Shown one piece after another: positions 11,316-22,374 of a stretch of 64,000 nucleotides of DNA; within the stretch, counting starts at the first letter, position 1; each line of letters starts with the position of its first letter. Origin of the DNA: Angiostrongylus vasorum. Its lineage: Eukaryota; Nematoda; Chromadorea; Rhabditida; Metastrongylidae. The translations under genes were made by a program, and so were the position numbers. Location of the stretch: positions 889,501 to 953,500 of the forward strand of contig JADANN010000032.1 of assembly GCA_018806985.1 (NCBI GenBank), in the 5' to 3' direction. The notes under the pieces are model-generated. The model had not been told where the DNA came from and did not search any database. It saw only the letters and a list, made by a program, of their open reading frames with translations.

Positions 11316-14300
11316 CTAAGAAACCGTCTTCGAGTATTCGGCACCAGCAACCTTGTAATCCAATTCCACATCTAAGATAAATCGCGCATTCTGCCTCAAG
11401 AAAGAGATGAAATCATGAATACATGCGATTCGTACTAAAATTTCATCCTCATCCGAAATGGTCATCCGAAATAATGCAGGAAGCTTTACGAACATACGCA
11501 GCAAATGCGGCAGACCATAGAACCTCGACGGTCGAAGCATGGAAGCTCGAAATGGACCACCGTCCGAAAGTTGTGAGAATGCTGACTGTGGCAGCAGCGG
11601 TTTTATGTCGCGAAGCGGCTTGCGCATTTTTCTCGAGCACGATTCCTGCGCTATCTTTAGCTCTTTTTCATAATTCCCTTCTTCGGATTTCGACAGAGCG
11701 TTATACTGAGGTTTTTCGAATTTATATAGAAGCTGGTAACCAAGCACGATATCAAAGTAGTCTCGAAGTCCTTCTGCTGTTGAGCGTAATGAATTCACAC
11801 CATCGACACGTGTTACCCCATGCATTTCAATATCAATTGCGGTCGCCTCGCCGTAACGTTCCTTTGAGAAGTCGATGTATTTCTGAACAATATCGTACAC
11901 CGTTACTCTCGCTGGTAGCACGGCAAGCTTTCCTTGATTGACGACGGCATCGTAGTCGTCCACCAAGATCTTCTTAATTGAACGCGGCAAGTTGCTCAAA
12001 ATTTCCAGCTGTGCGTCGATTTCTGGACCAAGTTGATTCTCAGATCTGTGCTGACCTGAATTATTAGATGGTTATCACAATATCCAAAAGCTGAACTCCA
12101 AGCTCACCTGGTATTTCAATCTAAAAGTTCCTACAAAGAAGGATATAAACGCAATAGGATCGAACAACAACTACAGTATTCATGTTGGTACACATTAGAC
12201 TCATACCCAGTTTCCATGAATGATACTTTGCCACTGAAAGTGCGGTAGCCTAGGAAATGTTTTCAATCTTTAAAACAGAAAAAAAGAACTAGAAGGAAAC
12301 AGGAAACAAAAAACGCATTGAAAAGTAGAACATCGTCAAAATACAACTTCACCCACACGAAGCCACGCTTTCGTTTTCCTGACTTTGGGCTATTCAAGAA
12401 CAGAAGAAGAAAAATATATGGAAACGTTAACTTACACGTTGATATTTCATAAAAACTGAAAGGATATTAGTGATCGACCTACTTGCGTCTTCAGATCCTT
12501 TCTTCGCCACTTCGGCAAGCTTTGAAGTGGTCGATCGGCGATCACTATGAGTACTGGGTGCCTGGCCGCTGCTACCTATACATAGATAACAGTTAAGACG
12601 AATAGTGAGTATATGCGGAAACAAAATAACAAATTTTGCACATAGCGCACAAGAGATAAGAAACATTTGATATAGGTTCGACACACACGCCTGCCAACGG
12701 CTTACCGCATCATAGTGGCTGGGAGGTGTTCCTGGGTGTCGTACTGCAATGTACAGCGGAAGGATGCTTACCCTCGGCAAGGTTTCCCAATCTGTGAAGG
12801 AACCTGGCGTTCCCACCAGGAAGCCCAGCTAAGAGTAGACGAATACCAGGATCCAGCATCGTCCTGGTATCAAACTAGTCGCATAGTGGCAAATCTCCCT
12901 CTGATCCACAAGAGCTGCGACTGCCTGTGGTGGTGACGACCTGGGGCAGACTTTGGCCAAGCTGACCTCGGGATCCCAGGGAAGCACAATGGCTTAACCA
13001 GCAAATCTCTGAAAAATGGAGATTATGCTAGGGCCCTCACAACCAGTTAAGACGGGCCATCCAAGTATCCAAGTAAGCATTAACGCACACGCATAGAGGT
13101 TCCGATCTTACTCTAATGTATGAGAAAATTGTTTAAAAGGCGAAGGGCCATAGTAACTTTGGAATATATGCAATGGTAAACACTGATTATAAACTATCGA
13201 ACTATTTCTCAGCCCCTTATTTCTTACGCTCTTAAAAAATCAGTCATAAGAAATAGGAATACATTAGATATTAAATCCACTTTAAATCGATTTCGTGAAT
13301 ATTTTACTTAAAACGATACAATAATAACTGGAAATAGAGTGCAAACCAAGATTTGGGAACCATTAGTTAATTAGTGACTTCGAAAATGACTCCACAAAAT
13401 ACAACTTATCCCTTCTTTTGTCGCTTCTTGCTGAGTTCAACCAAAAAGTTGCGTGCACAGACACTACAAAAGGTTATTATGGATGAAGAAGTCAAGTATT
13501 TCCAATCCGAATGAAGAGATCTCTGGAAACTGTCCACTGTTACTTATTATTATTTAGTACTGGAAATGATTGTTTTGGACGTAGTACGACAACACCCAAT
13601 TCTTATCCCAGTGCTAATATATAAACACAAGGATGGCAGTCGATACCTTTGATTATGGGAAATCTAAAGTTCACGAGGCTCTAAAGTGAGCCCACATGCT
13701 TGGATATGGAATTGTTACGTGGGACCATCTCTAATGTGTCTTTAAATAAGACTGATAAATTACGAAACAGTGTTTATTTGAAGATATCCTGTATGTGTGG
13801 CTGTCTCGCACCAAACTTCAACATACACTAGATTATAAGCAGTAGGGGCCACCCACGATTACTGGTTTCCTGAATAGAACTGACGTCTCTCCATTTCTTA
13901 GAAACTACCTTAATCATCATAGAAACTCAAACGTCTGTAGGGACATCAACTCTTTACACAGACTGAAATACAAGCAAAACTTCGGCTCGCAGGTGCGTGC
14001 GGTGGGGACTAAACCTGCTATTACCCTTTTCAGGGGCTATCGTGTTCATCATCACACCGTGCGCTCCCTTCATTTCACCTTTCTCTCAGCCGTGTTTTAA
14101 ACTATTGGTGCTATCAGCATGCATCCGTCAACGGGATTGATCTGGGAAGCACAAATCGGCACTGAACCCAGTTACCCCGGGGTTTTGCAAATATTTCAGC
14201 ATCATTGTGAAATATAAACGTTTCCTTCTTCTACCCAAGTATAGATAGTAGCCAATTCGCACGATGAGTGTGCCTGACCTTTACACGAAACGTCTTCAAG

Positions 14301-14822
14301 TGCGTTAGCTAGTTCCTTGTAGCAATTTTCCTAAGCTATTTCTTTGCTTAAAGTCTCTTCCATTATACAGGAGTTCTAAGGAATAATGCAAAGAACGAAA
14401 TCATGAAAAATGGTTTCATTACAACAAACGCACAGTTTAAGTGGCCGTAATCGATACGTAGTGAGTGATGGGTTACCTGCTCGATCACTTGGCGTCGATC
14501 CACGACTCCCCGTCTCGCTCTTCCGTGCCTCGTCATCTTCCAGCTTCTGCTTCCTACGTTTATTCTTTGCTGAACTAGCTTCCTGGATGTCAGCTTTTGC
14601 TTTAGCGATGTTCGCATCTGTCAACGGCAGAAACATCTCCGAACAGTGCAACTGACGAATTCGTTCGTCATAACGTTTATGCCATCCCTGATAATGGACA
14701 GTGTACACCATTTCGCCATCCTCTTCTTCGATTTCGATGATCTTCGCCTCGTAGAAGAACAGACCATGTTTGCAAAGAACTCTATCGTTCACCTCGTATC
14801 GGTGATCCTTTTTAGGACCCAT
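11316..14822 (-). CDS. mrg-1: MRG15 chromatin reader (chromo barrel plus MRG domain)
   Basis: Three exons read on the minus strand: 14477-14822, 12436-12575 and 11316-12050, 406 codons plus stop, with all phases matching. Exon 1 encodes a chromo barrel (about residues 7-85, with YEVNDRVLCKHG and VHYQGWHKRYDERI), the domain that binds H3K36-methylated nucleosomes in this family. Exon 3 encodes the MRG domain, with VLPARVTVYDIV, LGYQLLYKFEKPQY, GLPHLLRMFVKLP and a C-terminal HDF-FL run. MRG15 proteins sit in NuA4-type acetyltransferase and Sin3 deacetylase complexes; C. elegans mrg-1 maintains germline chromatin. The acceptor of exon 3 has two AGs five bases apart (at 12056 and 12051) and only the inner one keeps phase with exon 2. 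The start is supported by a TTATTTTAG site two bases before ATG. Intron 1 (1.9 kb) holds family B and C repeats. An insertion of about 40 residues inside the MRG domain is longer than in human MRG15. Confidence 0.93.
12692..13077 (-). repeat. Family C repeat in mrg-1 intron 1
   Basis: Reverse-oriented copy, from 'aacggcttaccgcatcatag' to 'ccatccaagtatccaagtaa'. The same blocks in the same order occur in the copies at 8884 and 48982. Confidence 0.8.
13960..14215 (-). repeat. Family B element in mrg-1 intron 1
   Basis: The left part carries the tRNA-like section (reverse orientation, 'gtgcgtgcggtggggac' then 'cacaccgtgcgctcccttc'). The right end, 'ggttttgcaaatatttcagc', is inverted relative to the left end ('ctgaaatacaagcaaaactt'). 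The two ends therefore form imperfect terminal inverted repeats. Confidence 0.6.
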
Positions 14823-14824
14823 TT

Positions 14825-14837
14825 CTAAAATAAGAAT
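14825..14837 (-). promoter_or_regulatory. Predicted trans-splice acceptor of mrg-1
   Basis: On the minus strand CTTATTTTAG is followed by AA and then the ATG. A strong acceptor this close to the start, with no coding exon visible upstream, is what spliced-leader addition leaves. It could instead be a normal 5'UTR intron acceptor. Confidence 0.5.
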
Positions 14838-16077
14838 TGATTAAAAATCTCATCCACCAAACTGTTAAATATAGGCGAAAAAAGCATACCGAATAAACAA
14901 GGTGGAAGGTTCGCGAGAAGGATACGTTATCACAAGCTAAACTAGAAAATGGAATGTGTAACTTTTATTACTTGGGGTTTAATCAGTTATATCCCATACC
15001 GCACTTACGTCAAGACCTAAATGACAAGTGACTAACAAGCAAATGAAAGAGGTTCCAGGACGATCTCACCAAACAAGCCCCATTCGTGCTCCGGGTGAGG
15101 CTGACAATCTTTGGGAGAATGTTAAGCACTCACAAGTCACCCCAAAAACCACTCGTTGGTACTTTATCCACCAGAGACAATAGAGATGAAAGGCCTCATA
15201 CGAAGAAGTACAGTCTACCGTTATTCTCGGGTTCTTCGTACAAATAAAAATTGCTGGATACCTCTGCTTCGCGACATGATGGTTCTACCAATCTCAATCG
15301 CGTCTTTTAGTTGGCAAATGATCTAGCAGATAACTCGTATCGAAGCAGAAGAACTAGAACAATTGTGTGGAATGCTATGTGAGCTGCTCAGCTTCTCAGT
15401 CATCCTAGACAAAACTGTGAAGATCAAATTAGAGCCAAGACTTTAAAAGTGTCAAAATTGGAAGAAAATGAAACACCTCCCGACTTTATATTCTTGTTGG
15501 GCAAAGACGAGGCGTTATTTTATTTCTTTCTCACAATGAAGTTGACGTTTCGGCGGATTTCACCTTGCTCAGAGACTGGAAAGGTCAATTTGACAGCTCA
15601 ATAAGAATATAAAGAACTACTCGATCAATGCCGAGGTGAATAGAAAGTCGGCGGTGAAAACTACTACGGTTATAGCTGCTCGAAAAATTTAAAGCAGTAC
15701 ACACTAAAACTATTCAAAAAGCTTGGTATACAGTAGCACGCATAAAAAAGTAACTGAAAATCCATATGGTGATTTAAAAAAATTTACTAAAAAATGTTAA
15801 AATTTACACACGTCCATGGTGGGCATCGCCTAGGCTTACGCCTCTTGACAGACCACACTGCACGCACTTGTGCACCAAAGTGTTTTCCCAGTTGTGTTAA
15901 CAACTTTCCTTAACAATAAAATCTATTTTCCACCATTGGAGGTCTTTTCGCCATCGAAAAATACCAATGTCTGCAAAGGAACTTAACGTAAAGAACAGGA
16001 GAAGCTATTTCGACGTCATTTTCTGAGTTCAGTTAGGTGTGTAGAGTGAAAAAAACACACAACAATCCAAGTAAAGT
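14838..16077. other. Divergent intergenic region between mrg-1 and NAA80
   Basis: Presumably holds promoters for both genes, although no element can be named. Around 15500-15620, 'gacgtttcggcggatttcac' resembles sequence linked to Penelope elements elsewhere in the window. Confidence 0.4.
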
Positions 16078-16248
16078 TAAGTTTTTATTTGCTGCCTACT
16101 ACAACTAGTGATGCTGAGGTATTTGCAAGACTCCGGACCGCAGGTGTCTGCAGTGGGAATCGAAGACGCTATTACCCTTTCCGGAGCTAACGCGATCACC
16201 ACCACACCATGCTGGTCCTTCGTTTCACCTATCTCTCAGTAATCTTAC
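16078..16248 (-). repeat. Family B repeat just upstream of NAA80
   Basis: Starts with 'tttttatttgctgcctac' and 'gatgctgaggtatttgcaag', then 'ctccggaccgcaggtgtctg', and ends about 90 bases before the NAA80 start codon. Its position puts it in the promoter or 5' leader. Confidence 0.7.
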
Positions 16249-16338
16249 GAGAGACACCTTACAGACGAATATTTCTATAGCAATATTGTGTTCTGTTGTT
16301 ATAGAAACCGTTGATAGGACACGAACTCCGAGCCCATC

Positions 16339-19300
16339 ATGAGTCAGTACAGCTTCACACCTCTTGTTGACCGTCAGGACCTCAGTGTCGAATGTATCAA
16401 TTTGTTAAACCAGGTAAGAAGTGAACTCGCTTAAACCTAATTCTTAGGAAACAGGTTTAAAAAAAACTATCTATTTATCTGTATAATGAATACTGCAATT
16501 AACCTAACTAGCTGGAAAACCATAGTAACGAAAAAACGTCACGGCCGGCCATTACTTCCGCGATCACGCCTAATTTTCAGGCACTACAGGGCTGACGGTT
16601 TTCTAGCAATAAACAGTAATTTTGCCATAGTTAGAAGAATTGAGGGATTATGGACAAGAGCTGATTGTGGAACAGAATTTGCTCTATCGTTGAATACGTA
16701 CAAATGGTACTCACGATGCCATTTACTATGTGTTACTATGATCCATCATGAAAACACACTGCTGTCGGCACTCGGAAGCACTTCGCGGCTTGTTTTGAAC
16801 CAATTTCGATACTTTTTTATACCAGGTCATCCTGTGCGACCCTGTGATTCGCTGTCGCAACTAAAATTGAAATGGTAGTCGATCACCACTCAAATTTCTG
16901 GTCGTACAAAGTAGAGCTTTTTTCCGAGCAACACCCGAAACAACATCTGTTGTTCTACACAATACCGATTGACTATGAAAAGTGTGGAAGAAGAAATCAA
17001 AAGAACGTGTGCATTGAAATCAATATGTATGCTCCGAGGAGTCCGTCAGCGTATATACTGAATTCGATGCGCATTGTCCAGAAACGGAGGGAGCTGAATA
17101 CCATGTCACCACCTGATTGCGTATTAATAATTCTGTAGTACCTGAACGGTCTATCCTTCTGTGGTGAAAACATTTAACGAAAATGTGAACAAGTTTGACG
17201 TTCTTTAAAATCTTAACAGTTTAGAATTTTGTAGGAATGGCCTCGAAGTTGTACTGCTCGAGAACATTCACAAGCGAAATCATCCCGCTCAAGTCCACCA
17301 ATGTCATTCCTTCTTATACAAAATGACACTGACAAACTGATTGGACATGCACGGCTATGTCTTATTCCAAATAGGTATGTCTACTTGAAGGAATTTCTAC
17401 ACCTGTAACATAGCCCACCATAGTTGCAACCCTTCCCACATAGTTCTTTTGCAAGGATTTTATCGTGCTGGTCATGAATATAGGGGCAGATTCCATGCCT
17501 ATGTGATCAAAATATTAAAAAAAGACACCAGAAAGGCACAACACAAGGTTGATAGAAACTTTGACTCCAAATCTCGTACAGACCTAGTTCGTGCTGGATA
17601 GAATCTGTGATTGTGACGAAGGATTGTCGAGGCGTTGGACTGGGGAAACTCCTTATGGCGTCGTTGGAAGATGCTGCGAAAAGTTTCGGATTCAAAGAGG
17701 TATGATGTAACAGATTAACTTGAAATATATACTTTTTGTACCGTTGACTGGCTAGCTCTTACTGCGTCGTTTTTCCTTCCATATACACATAATCATGTTC
17801 ATTAACTCACCCTTGCGTGTGTTTCCAAATAGGGTATAAAGGATAAAGGGTGAAGCTTTAATGATCAATCCCGTGAGGGCTGCGCCATGCATTCGACTTC
17901 AATAAGCATCGTTGGATGTCACTGAATGTATATCTGGCCTTTACAATGACCTGCGTTGGTCTACCGACGTATCGAGCTAGTGCTACTATCCTTCCAGAGA
18001 TGTCTGGTACCAACTGGCCGAACCCGGAAGAATGGAAAGCTTGGTGAGTTTGGGGCGCGAGGAACGCTCCCATGTGTACTGCAGACCACCTATGACCACT
18101 GCGCTACACGCGCCTCGCAAATAGAGTAGTGCACATTAATTCGGCGAAAGATTTGGAATCAAAAGACTGTGGTGTGAATAAGCCTTACTTCTACTCTTAG
18201 AACGCCGAACAACTATGTGTACCAAACTTCCACAGTGAAGTCCGGCAAGCTATCCATGGCTATTTGTTGCACGAAAACGTGACGTGGAAGTGAGATGACT
18301 TTTGTGCCCGAAGGAACCTTTTTGTAGGGAAAGATTGTATACGGATATGGAAGGATGATGAAACCAGAAGGACGTTACAACCTCCCCAAAAAGTTCCCAT
18401 TCAAGATTTGAATTTGAGATCAGATTTATTTGTTTTACTTAATTAGAAGATTTCCATTGCAAGCTTGTTAAGCTGGAAGTCATCGGATTAACCTATAGAA
18501 GTACAGACTACTCGGTAGACATTATTTATGACACTGAAGAAGTTGTGTTTGTATTGTTGAGCTTACACGAGGTTGGTAAAGATGTTTATTCGGCTAACGT
18601 TTCGACGGTTTCATCTTCGTCAGAGTCGATGACCTGAGTCGATGGTCCACAGTTGTTCGTCTTCTCGATGTGGCGTCTTCATCTTCGTATCGAGTTGGAT
18701 CTTCAGTGGAGCATCACTCGAATGAGGCATACCGAGATGCTCTTTTGTACAGGACGGTTGTTATCGATAGCGGTGATCGTCCGACGGTGTCATTGTCACT
18801 AGTACAGAGCGTGACACTGAGTAACTGTTCACCATACCATGCAACAGTGGAGAAGTTGGTGCATATTGATCTCTGCTCGGTTGTCTGTCATCAATAGGTA
18901 CTTCATTTTTGGAATGTTAATTAAATGAACCCGAGATTTCTAGTTAAAGTGATGTGGACCAATGCGACAAGCAGTCCTCATCGCTGACACTTCAACACCA
19001 AGAAATGTGCGAGGTCAAATCCATCTACAAACATCTGGAAATTTCTTAAAAGGAGGATCATCCATTCGTTGATATGGACTATATCACTGCAAATTTATTT
19101 ATTTTTTTATTTTATTTCACTCGTCTTCACGTCCACTATGCGGATCCCAGCAATTCTCACATTCAGTTCGTTTCCTTGCATCCATTGTCCACGAAGATCT
19201 TCCAACTTTCACGTGTGGTTTCGGTTGCTGCTTGAGGATTTCCATTTCATCTTGAATGTTGTATAGTGCTGGTTGAGCAACTCTCCCTGGAGTCCTGAGA

Positions 19301-20578
19301 TAGTGGAGCTGGAGCGTTCCCAACTGGATTGCAGAGAGCGATTTTTTCCCAGACAAGTCCGGTATCAATTTCCTGACCCCGGCGGGATGAGAGGCCTGGT
19401 TTGCCCGGAGAGGCATCGAACTAGCCCCTTGCTCGTGATGACGGACATCACTTCCACTGTGCTATACGCCCCTTCACTGCCAACTAGTTTTTGTCTATCT
19501 TATGCCCCATGGTTCTAAATGGGACTAAGTATTACTTTCCAACCCAATTCTTCGTTTTCCTGTCCTAGGACATAAATTTATCGACAGTCAGCATCGGAAA
19601 GGAATCCGTCCGGTTAAATCGACACTTTCACGACAGTACAAGGGAAAGCTAAGAGTGAAGACCACGAAGAATCGTTTATCTGCAAAAACTAGACCATGTG
19701 GTATTTTAAAATAGTATCAAGAGAGTGGTCAACAATAGAAGAATGTGTAGTCAAGTACTAAATCCCTCGAGGAGTATTTTATTCCACTTTTCGAGAAGAA
19801 ATCGGATGTTTCGAGAGATATAGTCGAAATGTCAAAAACAAAGGACGCTACCCTATATGGAAAAAGATTTCGATACTCAGAAAACCTGGAGACGTCACTG
19901 GTTATAATCACATTTGCTGTACAGAAGCAGTTAGTGACTGGGTTCTATGAGTAGGCAAGCCCACATCAGCGAGAGACACCACCGTCCAGATAGCGGGATT
20001 TCTTTACTAAGACTCTAAACGGAAAAAAAATGAAGCTCTTTGCTTTCCTTAGTTAGACAGAACCCACCCATCATGACAAATACGAATGGAGTAACATTGT
20101 GCCAGATAACAGCGATAATATACTGGTTCAGGCATACCTTTGTACGAAGAATGAGGTAATTTTTTACGAAAGATGTGGATACAAGAAGTGTGATCCGATT
20201 TTGCACTCGACAACGGCGATGGTGTCTGCCTTTGCTGCAATGGTGACTGTCCAGGTATTTATCCTTTTTTTGATTCAAATATCGTAAAACTTTACATCCA
20301 TCAAAAGCTTTCCAGAAGCTACAGAGAAGTGCGTTCCGACTACGCCAGTAATGTTAATGATTTGATGCAGCTAATTCTAGGAATCCAAATCGAACGGAGA
20401 AGGATTAGGAATCAGTGCCATACCATTGCAGAACGGTACTGTTCAGAGGAGAATACCAGATTCAGAGATGTCATTACTTTTACCTGTTCCACCGCCTCCT
20501 CCACTTGATCTGAAAAAGACTCTTTCTAAGCCTTTATCAACCTCAGACCATCAGTATATGTGGAAAAAGCTGGACTAA
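16339..20578 (+). CDS. NAA80: NAA80-type N-alpha-acetyltransferase (GNAT fold)
   Basis: Five exons: 16339-16413, 17235-17374, 17588-17699, 20132-20254 and 20381-20578, giving 215 codons plus stop with matching phases. The first two exons join to read LLNQ|EWPRS, as in NAA80 (N-EEWPRS), followed by GHARLCLIPN. Exon 3 has the acetyl-CoA loop of GNAT enzymes (R86-G-V-G-L-G91 after VIVTKDC). Exon 4 has NEVIFYERCGYKK, the late GNAT strand-helix. Exon 5 ends in a proline run (about 185-191) and YMWKKLD. NAA80 acetylates the processed N-terminus of actin in animals, and a proline-rich segment binding profilin is typical of it. Human NAA80 is longer. An exon-like stretch at 20311-20342 breaks phase and was left out. 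Intron 3 (2.4 kb) carries family A and D repeats. Confidence 0.88.
17853..18121 (-). repeat. Family A SINE in NAA80 intron 3
   Basis: Reverse-oriented: tail side 'aagctttaatgatcaatccc', head side 'ccactgcgctacacgcgcc' (box A reversed). Full length. Confidence 0.8.
18560..18790. repeat. Unclassified dispersed repeat, Penelope-linked
   Basis: Around 18570-18625, 'gatgtttattcggctaacgt' followed by 'tttcgacggtttcatcttcg' is the reverse of sequence seen near 42320-42345 and 42560-42590. The part at 18655-18790 resembles 61265-61420. It is probably the terminal part of a Penelope-like element. Confidence 0.4.
19076..19475 (-). repeat. Family D SINE in NAA80 intron 3
   Basis: The reverse copy begins with a T-rich tail (19096-19116), passes the conserved 'tgctggttgagcaactctcc' block and ends at the tRNA-like head near 19440-19475 ('cactgtgctatacgcccc'). 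Confidence 0.65.
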
Positions 20579-21562
20579 TGTTTTCTTGCACTTTACTAGC
20601 AACTATGACGTTATCATCGTTTTCCACCTAGGAGCTGAATTTACTAATGGATAGGATGATTCAAATCCAGGATCCAATCTGAACATGGTGAAAGGGAAAG
20701 GGAAAGGTTTAGGTCGTTATAGTTGCTACCTTACTAGGTAAAGCTGTGTTCGGGACGAATTATATCGTCCCAAAGTTGCTGACTAGAATCCTCTACTTTT
20801 CACCAATCATTACAACAATTAATATATTATGCTTGATCCAACACTGGAGGGATAAAACACCGCAGAATGAACCAGAAGTCTTCCGAATATTTGTCCTGTG
20901 TACCTTTTTATAACATACCTCTTTACGGTGAAGCAATCTCAAGATTGCGATAGCTTAAGCTTTACGTAGGAAATAAGTAGTCTGGATGAGAACATTGAAG
21001 TTCAGTTCTTCTATGGTGAGAACTCACCATAGTATGCACCCAACCATAAATCCTTCAAAGCTTATTGCCACTATACTGACATAGTCCACTGCTTTTAGGC
21101 CATATTGTGTCGCAAACCAAACAACGTGTATTGGTCCCAATACATGCTCCTTATAACTGTTTCTCTTCTGTCGCACAAACTTTGGGACTAGTTGCTTTCC
21201 TAATACAAATGTCCCATTCGGTGTGATGCGAAGAAAGTTGCTTTATGATAATTGGAATGTAATAAAACAAAGCTTAAAACTGCAATTTATATGAGAAACA
21301 GTTACTACGATGGATTTATTCAACAAATTACTGCCCGTACTCAATACAGTAATAAAGACTTAAAAGAAGATATCGAAATTATGGATGTAAGAAGTAAAAA
21401 CAGTAAAAATACAGCTCAGTAAAAGTATCACTTTGGTCAACCAATGAAGTAAGTCCTATGTAACGATAAGACAATATCGAATTTGTGAGATTCTACAACA
21501 GAAAACTCTAACCACGGTCAGCGCATTTTGCAGTAGGAACTACACCGAGTGTGAAAAAAACC
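20579..21562. other. NAA80 3' flank, no gene recognised
   Basis: AATAAA occurs at 21261-21266, about 680 bases after the NAA80 stop, and could serve as a distant poly(A) signal. Nothing else was identified. Confidence 0.35.
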
Positions 21563-22127
21563 ATTCGTCCAAGAGAGATTTTTCACTGTAAACTACTAGT
21601 TGTCTTGCCAGTGATGATACATGTGAAAATATTAATTCTCATACAAACCAAAATTATTAAACTGGAATACCAATGATTACTTATTACCAATGAAGAAGTA
21701 CACAAACAAAATAAAACTATCCTTAAGGATGATAGGGTTACATTAATATTTTCACATGTATCATCACTGGCAAGACAAATTACACACGGTGTACACGACA
21801 GCTCCAAACCACAAATGATCTTGTTCATAGTTTTCGATGTTAAAGTATGGTCTGTCCTAGATTGAAACGGTATGGAAGCTCATTACAAAACTAATGAAGG
21901 TGGACACTGATGCAGCTGGATATTTTCTACTCAAAATCCATATAAACGTACTTCAGCCTTATGTGAAAATCCAATTAACATACAGCGCCAAGACGACCAT
22001 ATATCATCCGTTTTCCTTCTAGCTATTTATTCTGCCACCACTGTTATTTTGCCATATTGTTGTCGCCCAAAAAAAATCTATTTTCTAGTCCTAGTAGTTT
22101 ACAGTGAAAAATCTTTCTTGGACGAAT
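21563..22127. repeat. Nested fold-back element
   Basis: The outer arms 21563-21599 and 22091-22127 are inverted repeats of 37 bases with one mismatch (ATTCGTCCAAG... at both ends). Directly inside the left outer arm begins a second, perfect 37-base inverted repeat, 21600-21636 with 21742-21778. No transposase frame is inside. It lies between the convergent 3' ends of NAA80 and the Kelch gene. Confidence 0.8.
22026..22031 (-). promoter_or_regulatory. Possible poly(A) signal of the KLHL18-like gene
   Basis: AATAAA on the minus strand, about 345 bases after the stop codon. It also lies inside the fold-back element, so the assignment is weak. Confidence 0.25.
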
Positions 22128-22374
22128 TTCTTCGACCTCATTGGGAGATGCTGCTAAGGACCAGTAAGACATTCTGACGAAGACATGGAATACGCTCTCA
22201 TTATCGTGCTTCCATACGGAGTATGTCTAAGGAGATTACACATTCTCATCTTCGTCGTTCTCAAATATGGATGGAGAAGATATATGCGAAAACGCCTACA
22301 CAATATATGTTGCAAAATCAACTACCAAGGACTGCTAATTCTCTAAGATAGTGATTTATCCATTGCGGTCAAAT

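Noticed and set aside
16486..16878. 130-codon open frame in NAA80 intron 1
   Set aside because: Part of it is a dispersed repeat also present near 62.6 kb, and it is skipped by a phase-perfect join of NAA80 exons 1 and 2.
20311..20342. Extra NAA80 exon after TTTCCAG
   Set aside because: Including it breaks phase with the last exon, whereas joining 20254 directly to 20381 keeps a clean frame to the stop.
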